A DNA stretch of 64,000 nt from the NCBI RefSeq assembly GCF_026151205.1, contig NC_087081.1, positions 17,778,859 through 17,842,858 on the forward strand, read 5' to 3'. The DNA is from Bolinopsis microptera (lineage: Eukaryota > Ctenophora > Tentaculata > Lobata > Bolinopsidae). Below are positions 1-11,600 of this stretch, one piece after another. Within the stretch, counting starts at the first letter, position 1. Each line of letters begins with the position of its first letter. The notes below the pieces were generated by a model. It was not told the origin of the DNA, did no database searches, and saw only the letters and a program-made list of their open reading frames with translations. The position numbers and the translations under genes were made by a program.

Positions 1-730
1 CCTTATCCCTCAAAATTGATGTTTTATAGTTAATACGACCAACAAGCAACATATATTTTGATCCTTCGGTTCTACTCATGACCTAGACAGTTAAGCTGAA
101 CCCGACAGATTGAGGCAATCCTCACCTTAACTGATCAAACTGGTACTAACACAATTTTCAGATATAAATGTTCTTTGCGATACGTTTTATTGCAGCTTTT
201 GGCAACTTGATGAAGACCAAGTAAACGAAAAAACACAGCGGGGCAACTTTACTTTTTTGGGGACCTTTTTTCCTCACGAACTTCCCGATCCTGTAAACCC
301 CATAACAGGGGGATTTGCCCCCTTAACAAATCGAACAGGGACATTTACAAATTTTCCCAAGGGAAAACCCTGAATTTTTAAAAGGCCAAAAAAACCCAAT
401 GAAAGGGGGGTTTCCCCCAAAAACCCCAAAATTTAAAAATCATACGACAACTGAATTAAAAAGTTTTCTGACGGGGGGCACCCTTTATTCCCCCCCGGAT
501 CCTCCCCGAGCGGCCCCCTTTTAAAAAAGGGGTTTTGGGGTTAAAAAGTCCCTGGGGACACCGATCCGTCCAATCAAAAACAGGAAAATGGGGCAATCTA
601 TCTGGGGTTTACTTTCCTTACTTTATTTTACCCCCCTTTTCACAAAATTTTTTCTCAAACCCCAAAATTTACCGGCAAGGTCCCGTGGGAAAATCGGGGC
701 CCCCGGGGAAACACCTCCCGGGAAATTTAA
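1..730 (+). repeat. left arm of fold-back inverted repeat
   Basis: The first ~270 bases are clean. Read as reverse complement, this arm matches 2950-3736 in order. Shared landmarks include AAAACATCAATTTT, GGTCATGAGT, CCGAAGGATC, TTTATCTGAAAATT, TTCGTGAGGAA, CTGTTCGATT and TTAATTCAGTTG. Colinearity over about 700 bases shows it is one inverted repeat and not chance. It could be a true palindrome, but a fold-back (strand-switch) read is more likely given the degraded quality. Confidence 0.8.
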
Positions 731-801
731 ATAGGGGGATTGTTTACACTTAAAAAACCGTGGGCCCCCTCGGGCCCCCGTTTAAAAAAATTTAAAAAAA
801 A

Positions 802-1121
<320 letters not shown>

Positions 1122-2039
1122 AAAGGGGTTAAAAAAAACCGATCTTATAAGGGGTTGGGCCCCTCCTCCAACGGGTGGATGCCAAACCCTCCCCGTCAAA
1201 AACCGGGGAAAAAACAATTTCTTTAGTTTTTAGCATGTTTTCGGTTTTATTTTTCCCAAATTTGGGGGAAATTTGTATTTTTAAAAAAAATTTACTCTAA
1301 TATGAGGGCGCGATATGAACTGGTGAATGCCAAATGAATTTAACTTTTGGGTTTGAGTTTACCCCCAACCCGGGAACAAAAGGAATAATGCTTTTATCCT
1401 TTAGTGTTTCCTTTTCTTAACTTTGACCTTTTGACAGTAAGTTTTGGGGACAGAATCTAAGGGCACGAACCCCTTCCCCTGGGCAAAACTGAAAAGTTCC
1501 CCGGGGGAGCATATACCCGGAGGAAAAACATGGTTATAAACCCGACAAATTTTTAAGGGAATAGTTTTAAAATGGTTCCAAATTTTTTTTTTCCAGGTTA
1601 GACAAATAAAAATTTCAAAATTTTTCTTTTTTAATTAGTCATTGCCTTTTTAAATATGTAAAATTGAGTCCCTTTTTCACAAAATTTTAAAAAAGATTTT
1701 TGTAACTTTTTAAAAAGGGTGCACTTCCCTCAAGTCCAAAGGAATTCATTTTGGGGAGCGGGGGTTTTTTTATTTTAATTAGATAACACGGGAAATTCAA
1801 AATTTTTGATAAAAACGTTTAACGGGGGGAATAGGGGGGCTGTTGAAATGGGGTTTAAGGGGGGAACCCCCCCCTTTTGTTCTTTTTCCCGCTGCAAATT
1901 TTTTTTCCGGGTCAAAGGGGTTTGAACTTTTTGTAAACCCATTTAAAAATTTCTATTTTGAAAAATTTCTTTTTACAAATTAAAATGGTAATATTTTTAA
2001 GCTGGTTAAACCCTAAAAACCATTTTTTTCCCCGGGGGG

Positions 2040-2093
2040 GTCCGGGGGGGTTTTTTCCCCCGTTTTTTTCCCCCCTCCTCCTCCCCCCCGCCC

Positions 2094-2125
<32 letters not shown>

Positions 2126-2650
2126 CCACCTTTTTATTTCCCCCTCCCCCTCCTCACCCCCCCCTCCTCCCCAGTTTCCCCTCCCTCCCCCCCTTTCCTC
2201 CCAGTCCTTCCCCCCAGTCCTCCCCCCCCCCCCCCCTCCCACCATCCTCCTCCTCCCCCCCCTTTTTTGTTTTTTTGTATCCATGCTACCCTGATTTTCT
2301 AATTTCCCGGGTTAAAAAATTTTAAATGGTATGTAAACGAATGAATTTTAAATTTCCCAAAGTCCCTTAAAAAATAAATATCCCTTTTTGGGGGGGGGTT
2401 TCTCAAAGTGCGAGAACCCCGTCCAAATTTTCCCTTTTTAACAATTCCCTACAAAAAATCACTTTCTTCTAAAGCACGGGGTTGAAAAAAAAACCATTCA
2501 TTGCCCCGGGGTTTAAAAACATAAACAGGCCTTTTTTTTCCCCCCGGCCCCCCCCCCCCAAAAGAAAAGCCCCCCGGCCCCCATCCCCCCCCCCCCCCCC
2601 CAAAAAAAACCCCCGCCCCCCCCCCCCCCCCCCAACCCCGGCCCCCCTAA
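2040..2650. repeat. pyrimidine-rich low-complexity tract
   Basis: Long C and T runs with CCTCC words (densest 2071-2270, again 2535-2650). It forms the interior of the fold-back between the two arms. No gene is visible. Confidence 0.7.
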
Positions 2651-2949
2651 ATTAAAACCCCCCCAACCCCTTTTTTAAAATTATTCCCCTCCGGGCCAAA
2701 AAATTTCAGGGGAAAGACTTACTATTAAACTAAAAAAAAATTAGTTATTTAAAATTTTTTTTTCCCTGAAATGGACGGGTAAACCCACATTTAGTTGGGG
2801 GAGGGGACCCCAAAACACAAACAAGATTTTGGTTTTTTTTTCTTAAAAAAAAAAACCCCAAACCCCCCCGAAACCCCCAAACCCCCCCAACATTTTTAAG
2901 TACGTGGGGGGGATGGGGACGTTTATATAAAATGAAAAAACAATCACAC

Positions 2950-3736
2950 TAAATTTTAAGTTTTATGACGTAATCATTGGGGTGTTTTAAACCCCGGGGC
3001 AATATTTCAGCGCGGACCTTTGCCGGGTCAAAATGTGGTAAAAGATTTAAAAAGTGAAAAAGAGGGGCAAATAAAAGAAAGGAAAAATTTAAACACACGA
3101 TTCGAATTTTGCTCCTTTTTTTCCCGTTTTTTTGATTGGGCGGGTGGGTTCCCAAAAAAATGACAAAACCCCTCTATTACAAAATGGTCCCCTCTTTTGG
3201 GGGGAAACCCCCCCGGAGCAAAACAAGGGGTGCCCCCCTCCCTCAGAAAACATTAATTCAGTTGGCCCGTAGATTGGGTTTTATTGTTGGGGGTTTTGGG
3301 AACCTACCTTCAAATTTTGTTTTTCTTTTGACCTTTTTTTCCTTTTTCTTTTTTCTCGGGGAAAAATTTTGAAATACCTGTTCGATTTTTTTTAAGGGGA
3401 AGATCTCCCCGGGTTTATATGTTACAAAGGAAAACAAATGTTCGTGAGGAACGGGCCACCCAAAAAAAGGGGTTTTCCTTTTCCCTGCTGTGGTTTTTCG
3501 TACTTCCCGGGCTTCACTTTAAGTTGCAAAGCTGCAAAAAAAACTTTTCGCAAAAAACATTTTTATCTGAAAATTTTGTTTGTGGCCATTTTTATCATTT
3601 TGGGGAAAATTGCCCCAATCGGCGGGTTTCAGCTTAAAATTCTAGGTCATGAGTGAACCGAAGGATCCCCAAAAAAATATTTTTTTTTCCTTTTGGTTGT
3701 TATTAAAAATAAAACATCAATTTTGGGGGATAAAGG
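2950..3736 (-). repeat. right arm of fold-back inverted repeat (degraded)
   Basis: This is the inverted, corrupted counterpart of 1-730. Word order is preserved while homopolymers are stretched and many bases altered. The outer end, around 3626-3736, corresponds to positions 104 down to 1. The arm boundary toward the centre is uncertain because both sides dissolve into homopolymers. Confidence 0.78.
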
Positions 3737-4109
3737 GGTGTTTATAGGTTTTTGAAAACCATTTCGAAAATTTTATTTTCGTGCAATTTTAGGTTTAGAA
3801 CCCGTCATAAAATGATTAATAAAAAGGGGCGATTTCCCCCCGGGTTAAATTTTTGGGGGGGGGGGCTTTCGTTCCCCGAAAATTTTAAATTCCGGGTTCC
3901 CAAAGGAGGGAACAAGAAGGGCGTTACAAGTGTTTTCAAAACCCCTATAAAAAACAAAAATTGTTTAAACCAACCCCCCCTCACCTGCCCTTAAAAAATG
4001 TTTCTCAAACCTTAAAAAAAACAACAATTATCCCCTCCCCCAAGCCCCCTTAAAAAAGTTCACAAAATTAAACAACCCCCCCCCCCCCCAAACCCCCCCT
4101 CCCCCCAGA

Positions 4110-4335
4110 AACCCCCCCTAAAATATACCACACAACCGAAGATACAGCCCAAATTTGTTGCCCGTACTAAAAAAACAAACGTAATATCAACCAAAAAAAA
4201 AATCAAAAAGACGTTTAAAACAATTAAAATTTCACGGGCACGTTTCGGTTTAAAAACCCTCGTTACCCATGGGGGATTAGCCAAAAAACATATTTTTTCG
4301 TTTGAAAATTTTCACGGGGCGGTCCCTTTTTAAAT
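4110..4335 (+). repeat. degraded copy of the interspersed repeat at 31470-31660
   Basis: Ordered shared words with 31470-31660 include ACCGAAGATACAGCC, GTACTAAA/GCACTAAA, CGTAATATCAAC, GGGCACG/GTGCACG, AACCCTCGTTACC, CATGG, ATATTTTTCGTTTG and GGGCGGTC. The clean copy lies in GUK1 intron 2; this one is homopolymer-inflated. It shows that the poor-quality zone derives from ordinary genomic DNA of the same organism. Confidence 0.8.
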
Positions 4336-4900
4336 TAAATTTTTTTAAAATAAAATTTTTTGGGGTTAAATAGAGCAATTTTCTGTACTTTTGGGAAAAA
4401 TTTAAAAAATATTTAAAAAAAAAAAAATGATGGGGGCCCAGAAAGGTTTTAAATGCCCAAACGCAACCCTTTTTAAAAATATGACCTTTTTTAAAATCTT
4501 TCGATACGTGGGGCCACACTTAACCAGGATAACCCTTTAAATCAATCAATGCCCCCGAAAGGGGTTGGGGAAAGGCTTATGGACAAACAAAAAAGGGGGG
4601 GCGCAAAAACCCCCAATTTCTCGGTTTTAAAAAAAGGGAAAATCACTTTTCCTATTTTTTCCAAAGTGATCAAACGTTCCCAAAACCCCCCAAACATGCT
4701 CGTTACCCCGCCCAAAAGGCCCCAAAATTGGGGGGGGGTTTTCTCGCACGAAAAAAGCTCCCCCATGAAAATTACTTACTGGGGGGAAAAAAAATCCAAA
4801 TGATTAAGTGCCCAAATCAAAAGTAAACTGCAAAAATCTTTTAAAAAGGGGCCATAAAATCTTTTAAAATTTTTTTAACAAACCCAAATTTTAAATTTTT

Positions 4901-5486
4901 TTGGGAAAGCACTTCAATTATCAAACCAATGTGTCTAGAAACTCTGAAGTTCTTAGCTGAAAGCGTTCTCACTTTATGGTGACAATAGCGAAAAGGAGGG
5001 AGTGGCGTGCCACACCCACTGTAATTAATCAAATTTGACGAAACTTTCAGGAAATCTAAGTTTGACCCATATCTATAATCTCTGAAATTTCTGTGCATTT
5101 CTAAGAAGAGTTACGCGAGTTACTTCTGGGCCACCCTGTATATATATAATGTATATATTATAATGTATATATAATGTTGTCGTAAATATAATGAGACCAA
5201 AATCTTGTCTCATCAATAATTTTAACAGAAATTTGATCCATATAATACTACTACTATAAATCAATAAATAGATCGATCACAAAAAAGGCTAGATCTGTTT
5301 TGATGAATTGTTGGGTATTAACTGCATGACAAATGCATTGTACGAAGTAAACACTAAACAGCAAACAAAGCAGTAATCACAGAAACATGAGACCAGACAA
5401 TGACGTCACACTGGGGCAATTAACATAATCTAAACGATTAAGCATAATTATAAAGTAACATACACTGTCATTAATTAATTAATTAA
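4901..5486. other. clean AT-rich sequence downstream of GUK1
   Basis: This holds an AT microsatellite with TATATAATG words (5135-5180) and otherwise unremarkable sequence. It would contain the GUK1 3' UTR, since the gene runs right to left and stops at 5487. I saw no canonical AATAAA on the minus strand within about 200 bases of the stop, so the polyadenylation site is undefined. Confidence 0.5.
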
Positions 5487-5493
5487 TTAATTA
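5471..5493. repeat. (TTAA)n microsatellite overlapping the GUK1 stop
   Basis: About six TTAA/ATTA units. The GUK1 stop codon TAA (minus strand, 5487-5489) and the last Asn codon lie inside the repeat, so length changes here would alter the 3' UTR, and potentially the final residue, but little else. Confidence 0.85.
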
Positions 5494-5609
5494 GACTCCA
5501 CGAAAGGTTTTAAAGCAGTCTGGAGCTCGCTGTAAGCAGTATCCAGATTGTCGTTTACTATGGTGTAATTGAAGAGGTCAGGGTGTTGAGCTATGTACTC
5601 CATATCTTT
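5487..5609 (-). CDS. GUK1: GUK1 coding exon 5 (C terminus)
   Basis: The acceptor is CTCACTTTCAG just above 5609, phase 0. The exon encodes 40 residues beginning [15 protein letters not shown], then [14 protein letters not shown], ending FVESN and TAA at 5489-5487. The segment matches the conserved guanylate kinase end, where human GUK1 has a GLF...IINDSLDQAY pattern. It reads on directly from exon 4 (…RLSQAK|KDMEY…). Confidence 0.93.
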   Translation of the reverse strand, partial: KDMEYIAQHPDLFNYTIVNDNLDTAYSELQTALKPFVESN

Positions 5610-8600
5610 CTGAAAGTGAGAAAGTTTTATCCATTCTTAGAAATAATCAAGCTTTTTATTATTCAATCCTACATATTGATTAAAATAAATTGTATTGATT
5701 AAATTAACATGATTAAGAGCGAAACATGTTCATTCAAAGGCATGTAAAGAATGTAATGTATATTTTAATGTAATATGTATTGTAATGTGATATGTATTGT
5801 AATGTGATATGTATTGTAATGTGATATGTATTGTAATGTAATGTGTATAATTTTAATGTAATATGTTATATGTATTGTAATGTGATATGTATTGTAATGT
5901 GATATGTATTGTAATGTGATATGTATTGTAATGTAATGTGTATTTTAATGTAATATGTATTGTAATGTGATATGTATTGTAATGTAATGTGTATTGTAAT
6001 GTGATATGTATTGTAATGTGATATGTATTGTAATGTGATATGTATTGTAATGTAATGTGTATAATTTTAATGTAATATGTTATATGTATTGTAATGTGAT
6101 ATGTATTGTAATGTGATATGTATTGTAATGTGATATGTATTGTAATGTAATGTGTATTTTAATGTAATATGTATTGTAATGTAATGTGTATTTTAATGTA
6201 ATGTGTATTTTAATGTAATATGTATTGTAATGTGATATGTATTGTAATGTGATATGTATTGTAATGTAATGTGTATTTTAATGTAATATGTTATATGTAT
6301 TGTAATGTGATATGTATTGTAATGTGATATGTATTGTAATGTGATATGTATTGTAATGTAATGTGTATTTTAATGTAATATGTATTGTAATGTGATATGT
6401 ATTGTAATGTGATATGTATTGTAATATAATACGTTATAATGTGTAAGACAACTTCAAGCCCAGAAAACTTGAATCTAATATGAACCGCTATGAGAGTGAA
6501 GGGTATATGTGGTTGAAGAAGGCTGTCAAGGATGGCTTAATAGCCATAACATCGGCTGATAAGGGCGGTGCGATAATCATTGTCACCCCTCAGATAATCA
6601 AGGATATCACTTCTGCCAAAGTTGAGGACCCTTTGAGATACAGACCTTTGCAAACTGATCCTACTGGATCTTTGAGAGGGAGGTTGTTAGAGCTGTGGTC
6701 ATCTGGTTTGGAGCGGAAGTATGTAAGTGGTGAACAGTCTAAGTGTGTGGTTGGTTTGATTCAGAAGTCTGATCGGGACACTCTTTCACAGAGCACTTCA
6801 GATCTAGTCAAGCCCGATATTCCGTATGGTTACCCATTACTGAAAATTCACAAGCTGACTGAGACTGAAATTAGAGAGAAAAAGATTCCACCCAGTCGAT
6901 TCGTGACTGATCTCTCTAGAGGAGTAACTGCAAGATCAGATAAGTTTGTTGTTTGGAAGTGGTTGGGACCTCTTGCCAGGGATTACTGTATAGATCTTGT
7001 TAAAGATTCAACTGCAGCTCTCATAAAACTCGAGGAATTGGCAGCTTCCGGACAAGTAGTCGATACTTGGATCAGCTTCAGTATTGATATTGTTTCTCTA
7101 TACGATTCTCTGCAACATAGCTTGGTGATGTCAGCCTTAGATGATGCTATGGAGTCGTGTAGACCAGATTGGTCTGAGGAGTTCAGGACTTGGCTGAAGG
7201 GACTGATACAGCTTAGTTTTGATTCGGCAGTCTTGAAGAATGCAGACAACTGGTATGAGGTCGTTAACGGTGTACCCACTGGAGGTATCAATTCAGTGGA
7301 TTGCGGTAACATTGCTTTGTTCTTTGTCCTAAAGAGTCTGGTTTACGACCCGGTTGTTAGACCAGAGGAGCTCAAGAACCTTGATCGGTTTGTGGATGAT
7401 ATTTCGGGCCAAGGTATGTGGAGAGGTTCTATGATTGGTTTTGAAGAATGGGTAGGGTCATTACGCAGTAAGATGGTTGATAACTATGGCTTAGATATTA
7501 CATACGAAGTGAAACCAATCACGGAGTTCACTCAGTTCCTGGACATTCAGTACAAGTTTGTTGGAGGGAGACTCACAACAGATCTGTTTAGGAAACCTAC
7601 TGACGCCAACAGGTATCTAGAATTCTCAAGTTTCCATCCACGACATACCTTCCGGAGTATAGTCTTCTCACAGGCACTTCGATACAGAAGGATAATCAAT
7701 GATGACGTCTTGCTGGATGAGAGATTGGCAGAGCTTCAGTTGTTTTTTGAACGGTCTTCATATCCTACTGATATGGTGAGAGAGGTCATCAGTGATGTCA
7801 GATCGATACCAAGAACTTTACAGTACAAGGCAAAGGATCAGGGTCCCCCTTCTTTCACACCATGGATTGTTACATTCGGTGCGGGCTATGAGGAAACCAA
7901 GGAAAAGGCTAAAGAGGCCAGTAACATCATCTCAAATAGCCGTACATGGAGCAGTGAGAACCCTGAGAGGATCCCTAAACTCCAAGTGGTGACCAGGCGA
8001 GCCCCTAACTTAAAGGACACTTTATTCAAGAGAAAGAAGCTTGCCTTAGGTTCAGAGTCAAGAACAACTGACCCATGCACCAAACCTGGCGAGAAGAAGA
8101 AAGGCAGACCCTGCCAAACTTGTCACCTTGTTAGTGGCAATTCCATGGTCTCCAATAATGGACACTCAGTCAGAACTCAAGGTGGTAACTGTAAGACACG
8201 CAACATTGTGTACGGCGCGACATGCAAACTTTGTACTGTTAATAACGTATACGTGGGAAAAACAGTCACCAGCCTCAGCCAACGTGTGAATGGTCATCGC
8301 AGTAAATATTATGAGATTTTAGAGGCGAGTAGTAAGGGGAATGTTGAGAGCCATAGAGTTTTTGATGACGAGAATGTTTTAGGGGCACATCTTTTTTCAG
8401 TTCATAATTTGAGGGAGAGATCTGTTTTCAATGAAAGTTTCCATTTTGATATTTTGTGTTCTACATCCCCAGATAATATTAGAAAGTCAGAACAGTTTTA
8501 TATTAACAAATTGAAGACACTTTATCCGTTTGGCCTGAACAATGTGAATTCCGTTTCTGGAAGCTAATTTTTCATGGTGTCCCGAATTTTATTTTTAAAT

Positions 8601-11600
8601 CGTCCATTTTTTGTTTATATATGCAGTCTATCAATTTTTGAATTGCGTCTTTTTGATTTAATGAACTACTGCAGACTCCACATAATTATAGTATATGCGA
8701 TTAATTTTGTTCCGATTATAAACTATTCCATTTTTACGAGATGCTAAATTAATTTTTTGAGACTTTACTACATTTTTGATGAGAATTTTTGACATTTTCA
8801 AACTAACCATTGATATTCTCAGATTATGTGACTGATTAAATGCTGAAGATAAAAGAAATATATTCATTTTGCTAAGATTATGTTTGCGTTTCATTGCTCA
8901 ACAGCTGTTCGAAGGATCAAATATAAGATAATACGTTATACGTATGGTAATGTATTATGTAATATGTATTGTAATGTAGAATGTGTTATGTTGTAATGAA
9001 ATTTGTATTGTATCTTTTTGACCGAATAAAGAGCAGATAAATTCGTGACATTGAATATAATTCCTGTACTGCATTGTCAGCAGTACAGTCTTAACCTACT
9101 TGCTATTATATAATTCCTGTACTGCATTGTCAGCAGTACAGGAATTACTGTACTTAACCTACTTGCTATTATAAGCCAATAATTTGACATGGCCACTAAA
9201 AACAGAGAAAATCTATTTTCCTTGTGTTCATCTATTGCCACTTAATGTAGCTGCGTCATATTTTAATGTAAATACACAATTTAACTCGACATTTAAAAGT
9301 TTGCAAATGAATAGAATTTAGTTTGTCGAGTTTTATCAATCACTTAGAACTAGGACCAAGGCAAGAGTACATCGTAAATATATTAAATCGTACATTTTCT
9401 TTAATAGATTAAATACGTACTGTATTATTATATGTAATCAGGCTAAGTAATGTATAACTAGCAGGAACCCGTATAACCCTAAAATGGTGTCAAGACTCAA
9501 GAGACTAAAATAATTATAACCTATTTAATTCGCGTTTTTGACACCACTCGGGGTCCAAATTTGGGGCTCTAAAACTCCTATTTCTTGGCCAATTCTTTAT
9601 TTTTTCATGCTGATTTGGAAGCCATTAAGGCATTTGACCCAGTCAAAAAGGTTTCAGTTGTATATCTTTTACGGTTTTTGTGGAAAGTAGCGTTAAAGTT
9701 GATGCCGTGGTGTCAGTAAAATGGTACGGATATATATCGTCTCGCTTTATTATATAATATAGTAATATAGTAAGATGGTGTAATAAGTTAGTCAATTTAA
9801 CATAATGGTGCAATTAGTAAGTCAATTCAACATACTGGTGCAGTTAGTTAGTCAATTCAACATCAGCTAAATACTAGTTACCATGGTAACTAGTAGCTAC
9901 ATACTAGTTAAGTAGTTACCATGGTAACTAGTACAATAAGCGCAATAAAGACCTGTCAGCTGAACCCGGCTCTAATAAAGTAATAAAAAACAGCATTCCT
10001 TTACACAGAACACGTGATCCATAACAAGGTGTCACAAGTGCGAACTGTAGCCTGTAAACCCCCCCTCCCGTCACAAGGTGTCACAAGGTGTCACATAACC
10101 AAGTTAATGGGTTAAGGAAGGCAAAGATCTCTTAAAATACAGAGTGTGACAACAGAATTTTAAGTGAACTTAAATAATCAGTGTATTCTTAGCATGCTCT
10201 GAATTAATACCATGGTTGTTAAGTAACATTTCAAGTACAACATTTATTTCAGTGAGAGTGCTCAGTGTACTGAAGCCTAGCAACCAGTGTACTGTAGCCT
10301 AGCAACCAGTGTACTGTAGCCTAGCAACCAGTGTACTGTAGCCTAGCAACCAGTGTACTGTAGCCTAGCAACCAGTGTACTGTAGCCTAGCAACCAGTGT
10401 ACTGTAGCCTGTAAACCAGTGTACTGTAGCCTGTAAACCAGTGTACTGTAGCCTAGCAACCAGTGTACTGTAGCCTAGCAACCAGTGTACTGTAGCCTAG
10501 CAACCAGTGTACTGTAGCCTGTAAACCAGTGTACTGTAGCCTAGCAACCAGTGTACTGTAGCCTAGCAACCAGTGTACTGTAGCCTAGCAACCAGTGTAC
10601 TGTAGCCTAGCAACCAGTGTACTGTAGCCTGTAAACCAGTGTACTGTAGCCTGTAAACCAGTGTACTGTAGCCTAGCAACCAGTGTACTGTAGCCTAGCA
10701 ACCAGTGAACTGTAGCCTGTAAACCAGTGTACTGTAGCCTAGCAACCAGTGCACTGTAGCCTGTAAACCAGTGTACTGTAGCCTAGCAACCATTGCACTG
10801 TAGCCTGTAAACCAGGGTACTGTAGCCTAGCAACCAGTGTACTGTAGCCTGTAAACCAGTGTACTGTAGCCTAGCAACCAGTGTACTGTAGCCTAGCAAC
10901 CAGTGTACTGTAGCCTAGCAACCAGTGTACTGTAGCCTGTAAACCAGTGTACTGTAGCCTAGCAACCAGTGTACTGTAGCCTAGCAACCAGTGTACTGTA
11001 GCCTAGCAACCAGTGTACTGTAGCCTGTAAACCAGTGTACTGTAGCCTAGCAACCAGTGCACTGTAGCCTAGCAACCATTGCACTGTAGCCTGTAAACCA
11101 GGGTACTGTAGCCTAGCAACAAGTGTACTGTAGCCTAGCAACCAGTGTACTGTAGCCTGTAAACCAGTGTACTGTAGCCTAGCAACCAGTGTACTGTAGC
11201 CTGTAAACCAGTGTACTGTAGCCTGTAAACCAGTGTACTGTAGCCTAGCAACCAGTGTACTGTAGCCTAGCAACCAGTGTACTGTAGCCTAGCAACCAGT
11301 GTACTGTAGCCTAGCAACCAGTGTACTGTAGCCTGTAAACCAGTGTACTGTAGCCTGTAAACCAGTGTACTGTAGCCTGTAAACCAGTGTACTGTAGCCT
11401 AGCAACCAGTGTACTGTAGCCTAGCAACCAGTGAACTGTAGCCTGTAAACCAGTGTACTGTAGCCTAGCAACCAGTGCACTGTAGCCTGTAAACCAGTGT
11501 ACTGTAGCCTAGCAACCATTGCACTGTAGCCTGTAAACCAGGGTACTGTAGCCTAGCAACCAGTGTACTGTAGCCTGTAAACCAGTGTACTGTAGCCTAG

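Larger units (their letters stand above)
8941..10257. other. intron 4 sequence with short repeats, no gene
   Basis: Contents are the remainder of the AT array (8941-9000), two hairpin-bearing ~54-base repeats (9057-9172), about three ~33-base units with GGTGCAATTAGT words (9770-9860), and palindromes at 9870-9933. GGTGTCACAA words recur at 10028-10100. I see no exon here. Confidence 0.6.
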
